Shown: positions 51,971 to 62,567, numbered from the stretch's first letter. The stretch: DNA of 64,000 bases from Pythium myriotylum (GCA_023091665.1 JALJCQ010000013.1:1736001-1800000); one strand, 5' to 3'. The notes: generated by a model not told the origin, from the letters alone. Numbers and translations are program-made.

Positions 51971-53684
51971 ATGCAACGGCTACAGGGGTTGCAGCGCGCG
52001 CCAGCACGATCTGTGATACGCGTCCTCGGTTCGAGGCAGCCTTCCAGAGTCGCGGTTTTGCCTCAAACGAGTTTGCGTCTCACGACCATGTCAAGCCCGT
52101 GTCAGACTCGCCTCTCGGAGTAAGAGTCACGTGTCCCAACTGTGGCACTATGTCTCTTGGCTGACGTCGCGTATACCTTTGCAGTTGCTGAGCATGGATA
52201 TCCAACATCGCGATTTTATCTCTCTCAAGTGGAACGATGGACGCAACAGCAAGTACCATCTCCACCATCTCCGTGCGTGGTGCCAGTGCCCCCAATGCCA
52301 GCACGAAACTGGGCAGCGACTCTTCAACAGCGCCAATGTTGCCGAGAACCTGGAGATCAACGATATCTTCAGTACGTCCGATGCCAGGATTCCGCGTGGC
52401 AGCGCATGAACTGACTTGTTTGGACAGTCAAAGGAGAGACGTTGAACATCGTGTGGGCCCCCGACAATCACCAGAGCACTTTTACATGGTCATGGCTGCG
52501 TGAGCACTGCTATTCAAGCGCCGAGTTGAATCGACGGGCTAAAGATATGACAACGAAAGCGCTTACTCCTGGATCGATTGTTCCCAGTGTCGATTACGAC
52601 CACATGATGAACGACGACGGGGGATTGTTTGAAGCTCTTCACAATGTAATCGAAAACGGCTTGACGGTGATCAAGAATACTCCTTCGACTCCGAAAGAAG
52701 TCAAGCGTGTTGCCGAGCGAATCGCGCCAGTTTCTCATTCGTAGGAAATCTTTTATCCTCCTGATATCGAGAAGGCTCTCATCTATGCATTGCGTGTGCT
52801 GTGCAGATTCTTGTACGGCGATGTCTTCGATGTGATTGCGGAGCAAAATCCGGTAGGTGACTCTGCGAGCGTCATTGCCAAGAGCGCTACTGATCTCAAT
52901 TGCAGGTAAACATCGCGTACACAAACCATCACCTCAAGCATCACCTGGATCTCGCATACTACGAATCACCTCCTGGATTTCAGTTCTTGCATGCGCTGCA
53001 GTTTGACCCGACAGTACAAGGCGGCGAGTCAACATTCGTAGACGTTTTTGCGGTTGCTGAGGAGTTCCGGCTATTGTATCCCCAACATTTCCAAACATTT
53101 TGCCGAGTTCCGGCTACTTTCAAGAAGCACCATCTCAACCGAAGTAACCCTGCTGTTATGGAATACCAGCGCCCCCACATCCAGCTAAACCACCGTGAAG
53201 AGGTCCCTGATCTCCAGCAGCATGATTCGTTGAATCCTATGTTTCTGACCAGTTTTGTTATGTCACAGGTTGTCGCCGTCCATTGGAGCCCGCCATTCGA
53301 AGGCCCTCTTCGCGTTCCGTTTGACGATGTGACACCGTACTACGAGGCGTACAAGGTTTTCCACGACATCGTGGAAAGCGGCAAGTTCAAAGTGGAGTTC
53401 CGGCTCCAACAAGGCGACACGGTCATCTTCAACCAGCGAAGGCAAGCCTCGTGTTGATGTCTTTGCCAGATATGAGTGGTTCGCTGAAGGCGTTTTTTTT
53501 CCTATGTAGAGTGCTGCACGGCCGAAACCAATTCTCGGTCGGCTCAAGTGGCGTGCGCCACTTGCAGGGCACATACCTCAACATCGATGACGCTCTCTGT
53601 CGCTACAACGCTCTGCGCTACCGCTTTGCTGCAGACGACGCAAAGTTCAAGAATCGTCGTGTGGCGAACGGGAACTTCGCCTAG
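51971..53684 (+). CDS. Gamma-butyrobetaine / trimethyllysine dioxygenase family protein
   Basis: Six exons: 51971-52119, 52193-52371, 52428-52740, 52807-52852, 52906-53441 and 53510-53684, giving 465 aa. The first 50 residues are Arg/Ser-rich and look mitochondrial. Next is the zinc-binding N-terminal domain (FISLKWNDGRNSKYHLHHLRAWCQCPQCQHETGQRLF), then FLYGDVFDVIAEQNPVNIAYTNHHLKHHLDLAYYESPPGFQFLHAL. That part carries the iron ligands H-x-D (HLDL) and the GGESTFVDVF strand; the distal ligand is in GRNQFSVGSSGVRHLQGTYLN or nearby. The family hydroxylates trimethyllysine or gamma-butyrobetaine in carnitine synthesis with 2-oxoglutarate and Fe(II). Junction 1 is uncertain, and intron 5 begins with GC. 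Confidence 0.85.
53442..53509 (+). other. GC-AG intron in the dioxygenase gene
   Basis: The exon ends CGAAG and the intron starts GCAAGC, ending TATGTAG before AGTGCTGCACGG. Only this junction continues the family sequence from NQRR to VLHGRNQF. There is no GT near the exon end that keeps the frame. Confidence 0.7.
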
Positions 53685-53924
53685 AAGGTTAGATCACTGT
53701 AGACAGTTGCAGGGAGTGTAGCCATTTCTTCAAATATCCAACTGAGCTCCACCCCGTTTTTGGGTTATTGGGTGGCTGTTTGCTTTCGGCGGGGACACCA
53801 AAGCTGGAAGCCCGCCGAGAAGGACGCGGGCTTGGTGACGGAGTCTGGCTGTGCACGTCGCCGCGAGGGGTCGTGGCCGACAGAAGAGCTCTCTTTCGCG
53901 TGCGCGAGTCACGGGCCCGCTGCC

Positions 53925-56516
53925 ATGGCGAAGAAAGCGCCTCAGAAGCCTCAGCAGGCCGAGGGAAATGACGTGAAGAAGGAAGGAAAGGCTCCGCTGG
54001 GCCGCGGGTCTGCGGACGCCGAGGCGATGGACGCCGAGAGAGCGACGAGATCAGAAAGGGACTCTGCAGAAGGCAATTCTGTTGAAGAACCTGCAGTCGA
54101 GCCGCGGAGCAAAAGACCGCGTATGGGCTCCTCAGAGAGAGCTGCTCAGGAAGAAGCGACTTTGTGTGTCGCGTGTCGTTTGCCTGCGACGACACCGGGG
54201 GCAGGACCTGCGCTCCAGTGCGGAAAGTGCCAAGAAACTGTCCACGCATTTTGCTATTTTCGCACTCAAAAGACGAGTGAATCACAAACACCGTGGACAT
54301 GTGACTCGTGCAAGGAAGATTCCACCGTACCTCGCGACTGCATCTACTGCACACAAGTTGGTCACTCGTGCATGCGGCGCGTTGACACTGTGTATTGGCC
54401 AGCTTCGTATTTGAAAGGCGTCGGGGAAGGATCTGCGTGGGGCCATGCTTTGTGCGCTTTCTGGGATCCATTTAACACTCCATCCCCAGCGAGTCCTGCA
54501 GATGCAGGGGTGAAGGAGGAGTCAAAGACCACGGAAACAACGCCTGCAGACGCTGCACTTAAAGATGCTCCACCACAAACAACGAAGCCCACGGAAACTT
54601 CATTTGCACTCGACTTTCGCACTCGATTGGAGCTGCCCGTACCACCATGCGCCTATTGCAGTGGTGTCGGAGGTGTCCGCATCCAGTGTCGTCGCCTCAA
54701 CTGCGGGAAGTTCTTCCACGTGTGGTGTGCAAACACATCTGAGCACGGTTACATCGAAGTTTCAATTAACCCGTTTCCACTTAGGCAAGCTTTGTGTGAC
54801 CGCCACCTTCACCATCGCCACGAGTTGAAGGACCTGGTCAACAAGCTCACGTCGAAAACAATGGCCAGTCTCGTACCGCGGGATATCGCCTCCAAAGTGC
54901 AAGCTATTGCTCGCCGTGCCGATACTTATTCTTCAATCGACGACTTTATTGCTGAAATTATTAACGTGCTCGTTGAGATGAGCAAGAAAGGACTGAAAAA
55001 CTCAAAGAATGACCCTCCGACCTTCAGCATGCGGCAGCTGCAAGCAGTTCAACTTGTCCTCGACCATCTCCCACAGCTGCGTAACATATATGATCGAGTG
55101 ACGCTTTCCAAGAGTGACAGTGAGTTTGTTCAAGACGCTGACGTGTTTCTCGCACTTCAGAGAGCTTTTCACCCTCAGCGCTACGTGAGGAAGTTTGCTG
55201 GGCCGCTGAGTCAGTTTTATCATTGTGATATGTGCCGCGAACCTTTCCAAGATAGACAGCACATTTTCTATTGCACATGTTCAGAACAAACTCACGCACT
55301 GCATTGGAAATGTACAAAGAGGAAGTCGGCGGCGAAGGAGTCTCGGCAAGGGGGATCAAGTAGTTCCAAGAAAAAGCTGAAGGCAGTGTCGCTCGTCCAA
55401 CAAGGTCACTGGAAGGACGTCAAGTTACCGAAAGGTCTGCCCAGCGTCGGAGAGGGGATCACCTGTGGTGTCTGTCGAGCTCCGGTGGATGGAAGAGGAA
55501 TACTGGCTAGTCGAAAGGAAACGACACGTCTTGAGTTTGACAAACCAACTAGCGACTTCATGTTTGGCGGGTGTTTCGCAAACGAGATGGATGCCCGCAC
55601 AGCTGCAGCTGCCGGACTGAAGAGCAGCCGAGCGACAATGATGTCCGCGGCACAATCGTTATCAACTGTGAATGGCAATAGAGCTGGAACCAAGACAGCA
55701 CCAAGAAGATCTTCTTCAATGATTGCCTCGGGGCAACAGGAATCTGAATGTGATGTCGCCGCAATGCTTGGACCTCCTAAGATGGATCGAATCAACGTGA
55801 GGCGTACAACGCGGTGGTTAGCATGCCTAGGTCAGGTAATTCGACTGGTACTTGCGTCTAACATGGCACCGGGAGCAAAAGAATCGGACAACAGAGTGGC
55901 GCGAAGCATTGAGGAGTCAGCTCAGGCAGAGCCAGCTGGAACGGACGGTTCAGCAATCGTTTGTGTAGTCAAGAGCAGCTCCTCAAACCCGAGAGAGGGA
56001 GAAATAGATGCGGAGCCCCAATCCTCGGACACGAAAACAGAGGAAGCTCTATCGACACAACAGGATGCTGCGATGCACCCGATCAATAGAGACACTGTCG
56101 GTGATACGGAGAGGGGGTCTAGTGGTGCCGAAACTGCAGTATCGGAACAAACTCAACAGATCAAAGTGCAGCCCTCATCGCTTCCCTCGGCTGCTCTGCC
56201 GTATTTGGAGGAAGCAAAAAGCATAGTTCGTCCGTTTGACGCGTATGCACTCAGCAAAATGGAGGCTGCACACAAAATGTTCAATGAGCGCAACGGACCA
56301 GCACTCAGTGTTCTAAGTACGCTCATTCAGGAGTACACACGCTTCATGTACATTAAGCATACGCGAGCGGTGGAGAAAGCTACGAACGAGAAACGGAAGC
56401 GACAGGAGCTAGAGGCCCAAGAAGAACGTGAGCGCGAGCGGAAACGAATCGACCGAGAGGCGGAGCTTGCGCTGAAGAAGCAAATGCTTGCGATGCGCAA
56501 GAAACAGCGGCAGTAA
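53925..56516 (+). CDS. Multi-PHD-finger chromatin protein (BRPF/JADE/AF10-like zinc module)
   Basis: One exon of 863 aa from the ATG at 53925; the frame is open upstream to 53760 but without a likely start. A PHD finger covers about 80-128 (CVACRLPATTPGAGPALQCGKCQETVHAFCYF...WTCDSCK). An extended PHD follows (about 135-295: CIYCTQVGHSCMRRVD...WGHALCAFW...CAYCSGVGGVRIQCRRLNCGKFFHVWCANTSEHGY...CDRHLHH). Further zinc pairs lie at about 434 (CDMCREPFQDRQHIFYCTC) and 511 (CGVCRAP). The C-terminus is a strongly charged coiled coil (KRQELEAQEERERERKRIDREAELALKKQMLAMRKK). The PHD-plus-extended-PHD pair is known from histone-acetyltransferase scaffolds and AF10. A similar chromatin role is inference. 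Confidence 0.8.
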   Translation: MAKKAPQKPQQAEGNDVKKEGKAPLGRGSADAEAMDAERATRSERDSAEGNSVEEPAVEPRSKRPRMGSSERAAQEEATLCVACRLPATTPGAGPALQCGKCQETVHAFCYFRTQKTSESQTPWTCDSCKEDSTVPRDCIYCTQVGHSCMRRVDTVYWPASYLKGVGEGSAWGHALCAFWDPFNTPSPASPADAGVKEESKTTETTPADAALKDAPPQTTKPTETSFALDFRTRLELPVPPCAYCSGVGGVRIQCRRLNCGKFFHVWCANTSEHGYIEVSINPFPLRQALCDRHLHHRHELKDLVNKLTSKTMASLVPRDIASKVQAIARRADTYSSIDDFIAEIINVLVEMSKKGLKNSKNDPPTFSMRQLQAVQLVLDHLPQLRNIYDRVTLSKSDSEFVQDADVFLALQRAFHPQRYVRKFAGPLSQFYHCDMCREPFQDRQHIFYCTCSEQTHALHWKCTKRKSAAKESRQGGSSSSKKKLKAVSLVQQGHWKDVKLPKGLPSVGEGITCGVCRAPVDGRGILASRKETTRLEFDKPTSDFMFGGCFANEMDARTAAAAGLKSSRATMMSAAQSLSTVNGNRAGTKTAPRRSSSMIASGQQESECDVAAMLGPPKMDRINVRRTTRWLACLGQVIRLVLASNMAPGAKESDNRVARSIEESAQAEPAGTDGSAIVCVVKSSSSNPREGEIDAEPQSSDTKTEEALSTQQDAAMHPINRDTVGDTERGSSGAETAVSEQTQQIKVQPSSLPSAALPYLEEAKSIVRPFDAYALSKMEAAHKMFNERNGPALSVLSTLIQEYTRFMYIKHTRAVEKATNEKRKRQELEAQEERERERKRIDREAELALKKQMLAMRKKQRQ

Positions 56517-56621
56517 GTCATGCGCATAGATTTCTGATGATTACAAAGAGTTGCAAATAGCTATGAGCAATCTTGAACAGTGTGATGAGATCTTAGACCA
56601 GTTTGCGCTCCGAACTGCCTC

Positions 56622-57180
56622 TTAATCGTCGAAATCGCTGTCTGAGTCCGATGCGTTCCCACTGGTGATCCCGACACCAAGCTCGAGCTCTTTGATGGAT
56701 CCAGCGTTCACGTCGTAGCAACCATCGCAGATTGCTCGGATTGTGCTCTTGGCGTGTGTGTAGGCCATCTTGAATCCCGGGCTCGAGTTCTGCGGGATCC
56801 TGCCGAGAATGTCAGTCCGCGTTCATCCGTCAGCCGCACCTGAGACACGTTTCGACTACGCACCACGTGATGAAGAAGAGCTTGCTCGACTTGCGTCCGT
56901 CCGCCGTGAGGAACTCGTGGTCGTAGACAGCGTAGCGGCACTCGTTCTCGGGGAGCAGGCCGACGAACGAGGCGAACGTGGCTGAAGGTTCGCCGGCGCC
57001 GTCGACGACGATCTGCGGGCCGTCGATGCGGAAGAAGACGTATCGGTGCTTGCGGCGCATCTTGAGCTGCTTGAAGAGCGCGGCGACGTCGTCCGTGGGC
57101 GTGATGGCGCTGGCCGACACGTCGTCCTGGTGGCGCACGGTCGCCGGCACGCCCGCGGTCTTGAGGTGCGGCTCGGCCAT
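56622..57180 (-). CDS. ADF/cofilin family actin-binding protein
   Basis: Two exons, 57180-56864 and 56799-56622, giving 164 aa. The fold's motifs are MRRKHRYVFFRIDGPQIVVD, ATFASFVGLLPENECRYAVYDHEFLTADGRKSSKLFFITWIPQNSSPGFKMAYTHAK, then STIRAICDGCYDVNA. Cofilins bind and sever actin filaments and speed turnover. The N-terminus is longer than in yeast or human cofilin, and the usual Ser at position 3 is replaced by MAEPHLK, so control by LIM-kinase-type phosphorylation is unlikely. The end is acidic (SDSDSDFDD). A strong C/G codon bias and the position next to eIF5A suggest high expression. Confidence 0.88.
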
Positions 57181-57573
57181 GACGCTTGTTGAAATGGCTC
57201 TTGGGATTGAAGTCGAGCCGCAATCACCAAGGCTGCTGCCACTATTTGTCCCTTGTGCCACTAACCCGCCGCACCCACCTTCAATCGGTGGCGGGAGTAG
57301 TACCCTTCCCCTGACCTAACCGCCGCGCGTCAAGATCCCTCTTTGGTCCACTCGTTCCCGGATAAACTCGAAGTAATGGGGATATTCCTGAGATATCTTG
57401 GATTTTCCGTCCGCTGACACGGGCGGATCCGCTCGCTCCGCTCCACGGCCCCCTCATTCGGCAACCGATCCCGCCTGATGATTTGGTTGGTGGGGACGCC
57501 TTCTATTGGGTCGTTCTCTGCCGCAGCCTTCGCCCCCCGTCGCCGCGAGCCATTTGAAAGTTCCCCAGCAACC
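57181..57573. other. Divergent promoter region of cofilin and eIF5A
   Basis: The spacer between two genes transcribed away from each other. CT-rich sequence precedes the eIF5A leader. No further gene seen. Confidence 0.4.
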
Positions 57574-57673
57574 GTAAGTGATCTCCTCTCCTCTCTCCTC
57601 CCTCCCTCGGCTCTCTGCCGCTGTGGGTGGAACCAACGCGGACCCGTGCTCATGGCCTTGTGTCTGCGTGCAG
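57574..57673 (+). other. Probable 5' UTR intron of eIF5A
   Basis: GTAAGT at 57574 and a CT-rich tract ending TGTCTGCGTGCAG at 57673 are well-formed splice sites, 24 bp before the eIF5A ATG. The upstream open frame has no homology, so the segment is read as a leader intron, common in highly expressed genes. Confidence 0.6.
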
Positions 57674-57697
57674 TTTCTTTCATTCCCCCTCCTCACC

Positions 57698-58180
57698 ATG
57701 GCTGACGAAGACTACTCGTTCGAATCCACCGATGCCGGTGCCTCGGAGACCTACCCGATGGAAGCCGGCCAGATCAAGAAGAACGGCTTCATCATGATCA
57801 AGGGACACCCGTGCAAGGTCGTCAGCGTCTCGACCTCGAAGACGGGCAAGCACGGCCACGCCAAGTGTAACTTCACGGCCCTCGACATCTTCACCAACAA
57901 GAAGTACGAGGATATCGTGCCGTCGACCCACACGACCTCGGTCCCGTTCGTCTCGCGCAAGGAGTACACGCTCCTCGACATCTCGGACGACGACTTCGTC
58001 ACGCTCATGGACGAGTCGGGTGACACCCGTGACGACGTCAAGCTCCCGGGCTTCCCGGAGACGTTCGCCCAGGAGATCCGCGACGACTTCGATGCTGGCA
58101 AGCAGCTTGTCGTCGTCGTCCTCAAGGCCTGTGGCATCGAGCAGATCATCTCCAAGAAGGAGGACACCTCGAGCGCCTAA
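57698..58180 (+). CDS. Translation factor eIF5A
   Basis: One coding exon of 160 aa from the ATG at 57698. The hypusination loop STSKTGKHGHAK is intact, with the lysine to be converted to hypusine at position 51. The rest (ALDIFTNKKYEDIVPSTHTT, RKEYTLLDISDDDFVTLMDESGDTRDDVKLP) is the S1-like domain. eIF5A promotes peptide-bond formation on stalled ribosomes and termination. The start chosen gives the standard length, and the ATG context (CACCATGG) is ideal. Codons end almost always in C or G. Confidence 0.97.
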   Translation: MADEDYSFESTDAGASETYPMEAGQIKKNGFIMIKGHPCKVVSVSTSKTGKHGHAKCNFTALDIFTNKKYEDIVPSTHTTSVPFVSRKEYTLLDISDDDFVTLMDESGDTRDDVKLPGFPETFAQEIRDDFDAGKQLVVVVLKACGIEQIISKKEDTSSA

Positions 58181-58520
58181 GCAGTGCGCTGTGGGCGTCT
58201 GACGCGTTGCGGCTATGCCTTCGACGTGGAGATTGAAACACAGCACCCGACTCCCTCGTGTTGGGGGGAAGGTGGAGGAAAGCTGGAGCCGGGGAGGAGC
58301 GTAGGATAAGTGCGGAGAAAGCTTCTCTGCATTGTCCTGCCCCTTCTCGGTTTTTGGACAAGCGACTTTCTCGCGATTTTCATTCTTTTTCATAGTCCAA
58401 TAGTAATGTATTTCTCACCATTCCTATCGTTGGCTATCAACATCGAACTTCTCTCGTCACTTCTCTAACTTCGAATGGCTACACTTGTTACTCCACCACC
58501 ACCGGGACAAACTCCCGTGG
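58181..58520. other. Intergenic region between convergent eIF5A and zinc-domain repeat genes
   Basis: Contains the two 3' untranslated regions. No gene or repeat seen. A pyrimidine-rich stretch lies at 58385-58470. Confidence 0.4.
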
Positions 58521-61500
58521 TCAGTCAATGAGATCCACAATACTACCGGGATCGGCTGCTGCCTGGTGGTCTCCTTGCTCGGCCACCACCTCGTCGGAGC
58601 GGTGCTGCTGCCATCGCTGCACGAGGTTATGAACATCTTTCATGAGTATGTTGCACTTGGTCGCGCCTTTGAGAAACTCAAACACCTTCCGTCGTGGTTG
58701 TCCTTCGCGCCACATCTGTTCGGCCCGTGCAAGCAGCTCTGGATCCTTGATCCGACGATTCTCTGAGTAACTCTGAAACATACTGGCCGAAATCTCGTGG
58801 TTGTGATCAAGCACGTGCTTGGTTACAACGACATTCCAGTTTTCCGAGTCATGCGGGTCGCGTTGAAGTGTGACGCAAATCTTGACAGGACAAGCGGTCG
58901 ACCGTAGGTTGTGGCTCACACGTTGGCCCTTGCCACGCCGACGCTCCTTCCACCCGTGCGTGCAAACGTAGGTCTTAGAGTACCATTCGTACGAAGTTGG
59001 CACGAGCTGTGGGACGACGACCTCCTCTTCTTCATCGTGTTGCTCTTCAACCGTCACACCATTTTCCTGCATCTGCTGGATCTGCTGCGAGATGCGAACA
59101 TTACGAGCGGCAATAGACGAGGTTGTGCGCACACGGTACAGCTGAAATGTTGCCTCTGAATAGGCGTTCAGATGATCCGTGAACTCCATCCAGTTCTCAT
59201 GTCGACGTTTCAAGCGCGGAGCTCTCCACACTGTGGTGCCATCGACGTCAGTTACTGGGAAGGCTTGGGCTAGATTCTCGGGAGACCAGACCTGATTAGG
59301 CCCATTTGTAGCGATAGAAACGGTCCCCACGCTGTGGTCAGTAACTCTGTGCGGATTGATCGCGGAGTCCGTTTCACCTGGACGAGATCGTTTCAGGGCA
59401 ACGACACCAAGAGAGTGATCGTTACCTCGAGTCCGACGCTTCCCCTGGGTCTCAACCTCCGGGGTAGTCGCAGCTGCAGTCGCGAACTGGTGGACAACTG
59501 GAACTCGTAGGCAGGTGCAATCGGCAGTTGTTCCGCTCTGGCTATTGTCCGATCGCTCGGATGATGGTGTGTTTCCGTGGAGCTGACATAGCACGTTGAT
59601 TGTCATCCCATTCGATGCTCCTTGAAAATCCGAGGCTGGTAAAGCAGCAGCATACACTACACTTGGATAACCCGCTCCGGACTCAAACATCTGCTGCATT
59701 GCAAGTGAGGACACCACACCTTGTGCACTGGAGGAATCTGATTGCAAGAGGCCGGACCCCACTGCAATCATCGACGAGTATGACATAAGTGCGATTCCAC
59801 TCGTTGTCGACAGCGGCACCTGGTGGGCTGACGCCGAACTGCCGGACGCGACGTAGGCTGCCTCAGGGAGGGAGTGCTGATGCGATCCAAACGGCTCGTT
59901 CTGGTCAAAGACCATAGCCGCAGCTCCGGCAAAAAAAGTCTGATGGTCATCCCCTATCGAAGGCATTCCTGCTACTGCAGGCTGGTCACCAAGAGGCTGT
60001 GCCGAGTCAGTAGACACTCTTGCCGATGAAGAGGCACTTCCGCCAGCTACCGGCGTGCTAGATTGGTCGATTGTAAGTAGATCTGGGTCATATATGCGAC
60101 GGTTATCGCAGTAATGTTGATAGAGTTCCCTTGACAAATTGTGGTTGTGATCCACAATGTGCTTCGTCACAACGACGCGCCACCCAGCTTCGTTCACACC
60201 CGTTGAAGTGTTGGGTTCAAGGTATTGAAGTGTAGCACAAATCTTGACGGGACACAATGTGGAGCGTACAATATGGATGGTTCGCTTGCCTGCTCCACGC
60301 CGCCTCTCCTTCCAGCCGTGGGTGCACGTAAGAGTCTTGGAATACCACTTGAACTCTTCTGGAATGAGCCGAGTTGATTCAGCAGGCCCATTATCGCTGG
60401 ACTGGCCAATATTGGTGTTCTCAGACTGTGTCCGCATTTCTAAGATTTTGTGGTTTCTTCCTTTAACGGAACTTGTCGTACGCGTGCGGTAAGACTGATA
60501 TGTTCTCTCAGAGTACCTTTGTAAGCATTCATGGAAGGCTTCCCAAGATTCATGAACACCGACGAGTTTTGCAACGCGAACAACCACTTCAGTTACCACA
60601 CTCATCTGTCTTTGTGCGGTTTGTTCTTCACCCAAGGACTGCAAAGGGGTCTCTTCCGTTTCTGGTGCATTTGCATCATCCAATGTCCCCGAATCTTCGT
60701 CTCCTTGATTTTGTTCTTCTTCTACCCTTGTTTGCGGTATCTGTAGATCGTCCAGATGCTGGACAGCAGCATTCACGAACTCATCGTTTTGTTCATCCTC
60801 TGTTGTCGATAGTTCATGGGTGTTGTCATGGCCAACAGATGAACCCAATAATGCGGCAGACGTTGTCGCAGAATCTTCCAGATCTGATGCAATTCCGTCC
60901 TCGATTTGGTCGGTCTCCGAGGCCTCGAGAGAGAACAAAGAGTGATTATGCATGAGCACTTGGCGATTAATGACGATGCGCCACTTGTCGTGGATATCTC
61001 GCTGAAGCCGAGCCATAATCATTGCTGGACAAGCATTCGGATTCGTATCACTCCACTCGTCACCAGTACCTCGACGCTGAAACTTGGTCATCTTGCTTCG
61101 CGACTTGCGCTTCCAACCGTGGTTACAGATCAGCAGCTTCGAGTACCACTTTTGCGTCTCAGGAACCAGGTGAACAGCGATCTCTTGCTCGGTTTTCCCT
61201 GCCTTTGATGCTTGTTCGAGGATTTTGGCGTTCTTGGACTGCGCCGATATCGTGGATCGAATACGGAAGTGCTGTTGTGTTGATAAAGAGTACTCGACCA
61301 GCGCGCTATGAAATTGGTCCCAGGAACTGAAAGCTTTTGGCGACATAGGTGCGAGCGAACTGGGCAGAGCTGACGTATCCTCTAGGCTTGCTGCTTGGCC
61401 AGCGTGCGTGGAGTCCTCCTCCTCCTCTCCAAATGCCCCATAGAACTCAGCGATGACGTGACCGTTGCTTGGCGAGTTTCCGCCAACCAAAGCGAGCAGC

Positions 61501-62249
61501 TCTGGGTCGTATATGCGGCGATTCTCAGTGTAGAACAAGAACAACTCTCGGCTCAGCGGATGATTGTGCGTGCGGACGTGTTTGGTGACGACGACTCGCC
61601 ATCCGTCGTCACTTTCGTCGTCCGCAGCATCGCTTGTGTGCTGAAGTGTTATGCACATCTTGACAGGGCAGCCAGTGGACCGAACCATGGTCATAGAGCG
61701 CTTTCCTGTTCCTCGGTGGCGATCTTTCCACCCGTGCGTACACATCATTGTCTTCGAGTACCACTTCCAGTGAGATGGAATCATGAGCCGGTCGCTACTA
61801 GTCGAGGTGTCGTTAGCTTGGCGAGAAACGAAATCGCCGTCCTCTCCGTCCTCCTGAGCATCATCAGCGTCCGCATTTATAAGTCCGGTCGTCGAGGCAG
61901 TCGCCGCGAGCTCTGCAATGCGGATGTTGCGGCGACTCACGGACGTGGTCGTGCGCACGACGTACAGTTGGTACGTCGACTGTGCATACGCCTTGAGCTG
62001 CGCGTCGAACTCTTCCCACGAGCGGTGCACTGCTGTGAACGGCGGAGCTAGAGCAGACACTGCCAGCGCAGACGAGAGCGACTGGCCAGTGGGCGAGCCT
62101 CCCGAGTCCTCAAAGAAGCCGCCAGCTGCGCTCTCTTGCGTCGGCTCTCTCTCTCGACCCGCCTCCTCCTGTGCTACGCGTACTGTTTCTTCCCTCGTTT
62201 CCCGGAGCTCCTCGAGCAGCTCCGCTCGTTCGACGGGCGCGTCCTCCAT
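58521..62249 (-). CDS. Protein with four tandem FAR1/WRKY-GCM1-type zinc-binding domains
   Basis: One exon of 1242 aa. Four similar units occur at about 75-255, 305-450, 560-730 and 1015-1185. Each has WEEF-type helix, YQLYRVRTTSSV, then KWYSKTxxCTHGWKERRRGxGKR, CPVKICVTLQ, a strand WRVVVTKHV, DHNH and a RRIYDPELL tail. The C...C...HxH spacing and the HNH-like end match the zinc domain at the N-terminus of FAR1/MULE transposases (WRKY-GCM1 superfamily). No transposase core or SWIM finger is present. Unit 2 is the most diverged. A Ser/Gln-rich region (about 740-1000) between units 3 and 4 may activate transcription. It is probably a DNA-binding regulator (inference). Confidence 0.8.
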   Translation of the reverse strand: MEDAPVERAELLEELRETREETVRVAQEEAGREREPTQESAAGGFFEDSGGSPTGQSLSSALAVSALAPPFTAVHRSWEEFDAQLKAYAQSTYQLYVVRTTTSVSRRNIRIAELAATASTTGLINADADDAQEDGEDGDFVSRQANDTSTSSDRLMIPSHWKWYSKTMMCTHGWKDRHRGTGKRSMTMVRSTGCPVKMCITLQHTSDAADDESDDGWRVVVTKHVRTHNHPLSRELFLFYTENRRIYDPELLALVGGNSPSNGHVIAEFYGAFGEEEEDSTHAGQAASLEDTSALPSSLAPMSPKAFSSWDQFHSALVEYSLSTQQHFRIRSTISAQSKNAKILEQASKAGKTEQEIAVHLVPETQKWYSKLLICNHGWKRKSRSKMTKFQRRGTGDEWSDTNPNACPAMIMARLQRDIHDKWRIVINRQVLMHNHSLFSLEASETDQIEDGIASDLEDSATTSAALLGSSVGHDNTHELSTTEDEQNDEFVNAAVQHLDDLQIPQTRVEEEQNQGDEDSGTLDDANAPETEETPLQSLGEEQTAQRQMSVVTEVVVRVAKLVGVHESWEAFHECLQRYSERTYQSYRTRTTSSVKGRNHKILEMRTQSENTNIGQSSDNGPAESTRLIPEEFKWYSKTLTCTHGWKERRRGAGKRTIHIVRSTLCPVKICATLQYLEPNTSTGVNEAGWRVVVTKHIVDHNHNLSRELYQHYCDNRRIYDPDLLTIDQSSTPVAGGSASSSARVSTDSAQPLGDQPAVAGMPSIGDDHQTFFAGAAAMVFDQNEPFGSHQHSLPEAAYVASGSSASAHQVPLSTTSGIALMSYSSMIAVGSGLLQSDSSSAQGVVSSLAMQQMFESGAGYPSVVYAAALPASDFQGASNGMTINVLCQLHGNTPSSERSDNSQSGTTADCTCLRVPVVHQFATAAATTPEVETQGKRRTRGNDHSLGVVALKRSRPGETDSAINPHRVTDHSVGTVSIATNGPNQVWSPENLAQAFPVTDVDGTTVWRAPRLKRRHENWMEFTDHLNAYSEATFQLYRVRTTSSIAARNVRISQQIQQMQENGVTVEEQHDEEEEVVVPQLVPTSYEWYSKTYVCTHGWKERRRGKGQRVSHNLRSTACPVKICVTLQRDPHDSENWNVVVTKHVLDHNHEISASMFQSYSENRRIKDPELLARAEQMWREGQPRRKVFEFLKGATKCNILMKDVHNLVQRWQQHRSDEVVAEQGDHQAAADPGSIVDLID

Positions 62250-62567
62250 CTGCGCATCGTCACAGCCTCGTCAGCGTCCCTACGTTGAAGTGGCCGCCGC
62301 ATCTTCACGCCACCGACGCACCTCGTCGATCGAAGCTTGGGGCGGATTCGCTCTTGCGCCACAAACTCCACAGAACGAGTGGAGTCTACAGGAGGGACAC
62401 CTGCAATAATCAATATACAGCCCAGAGTGGTTGCACATTCTCTGCCACAGGTGAGCATGATACTGTGGAAATGCATATTTCCGGCTTCTTGATACAATTA
62501 GGTGGTCCACACTATACCAACCAACTTCAATGTTGATCGCCTCCGAGAAACCGCCCCACGAAGAGCT
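62250..62567. other. Divergent promoter region upstream of the zinc-domain repeat gene and the SERINC gene
   Basis: The 318-bp spacer has no supported gene. Frames crossing it on both strands lack recognisable content. Confidence 0.4.

Noticed and set aside
57680..58393. 237-codon minus-strand frame over eIF5A
   Set aside because: Antisense to eIF5A, which is certain; no homology in the mirror frame.
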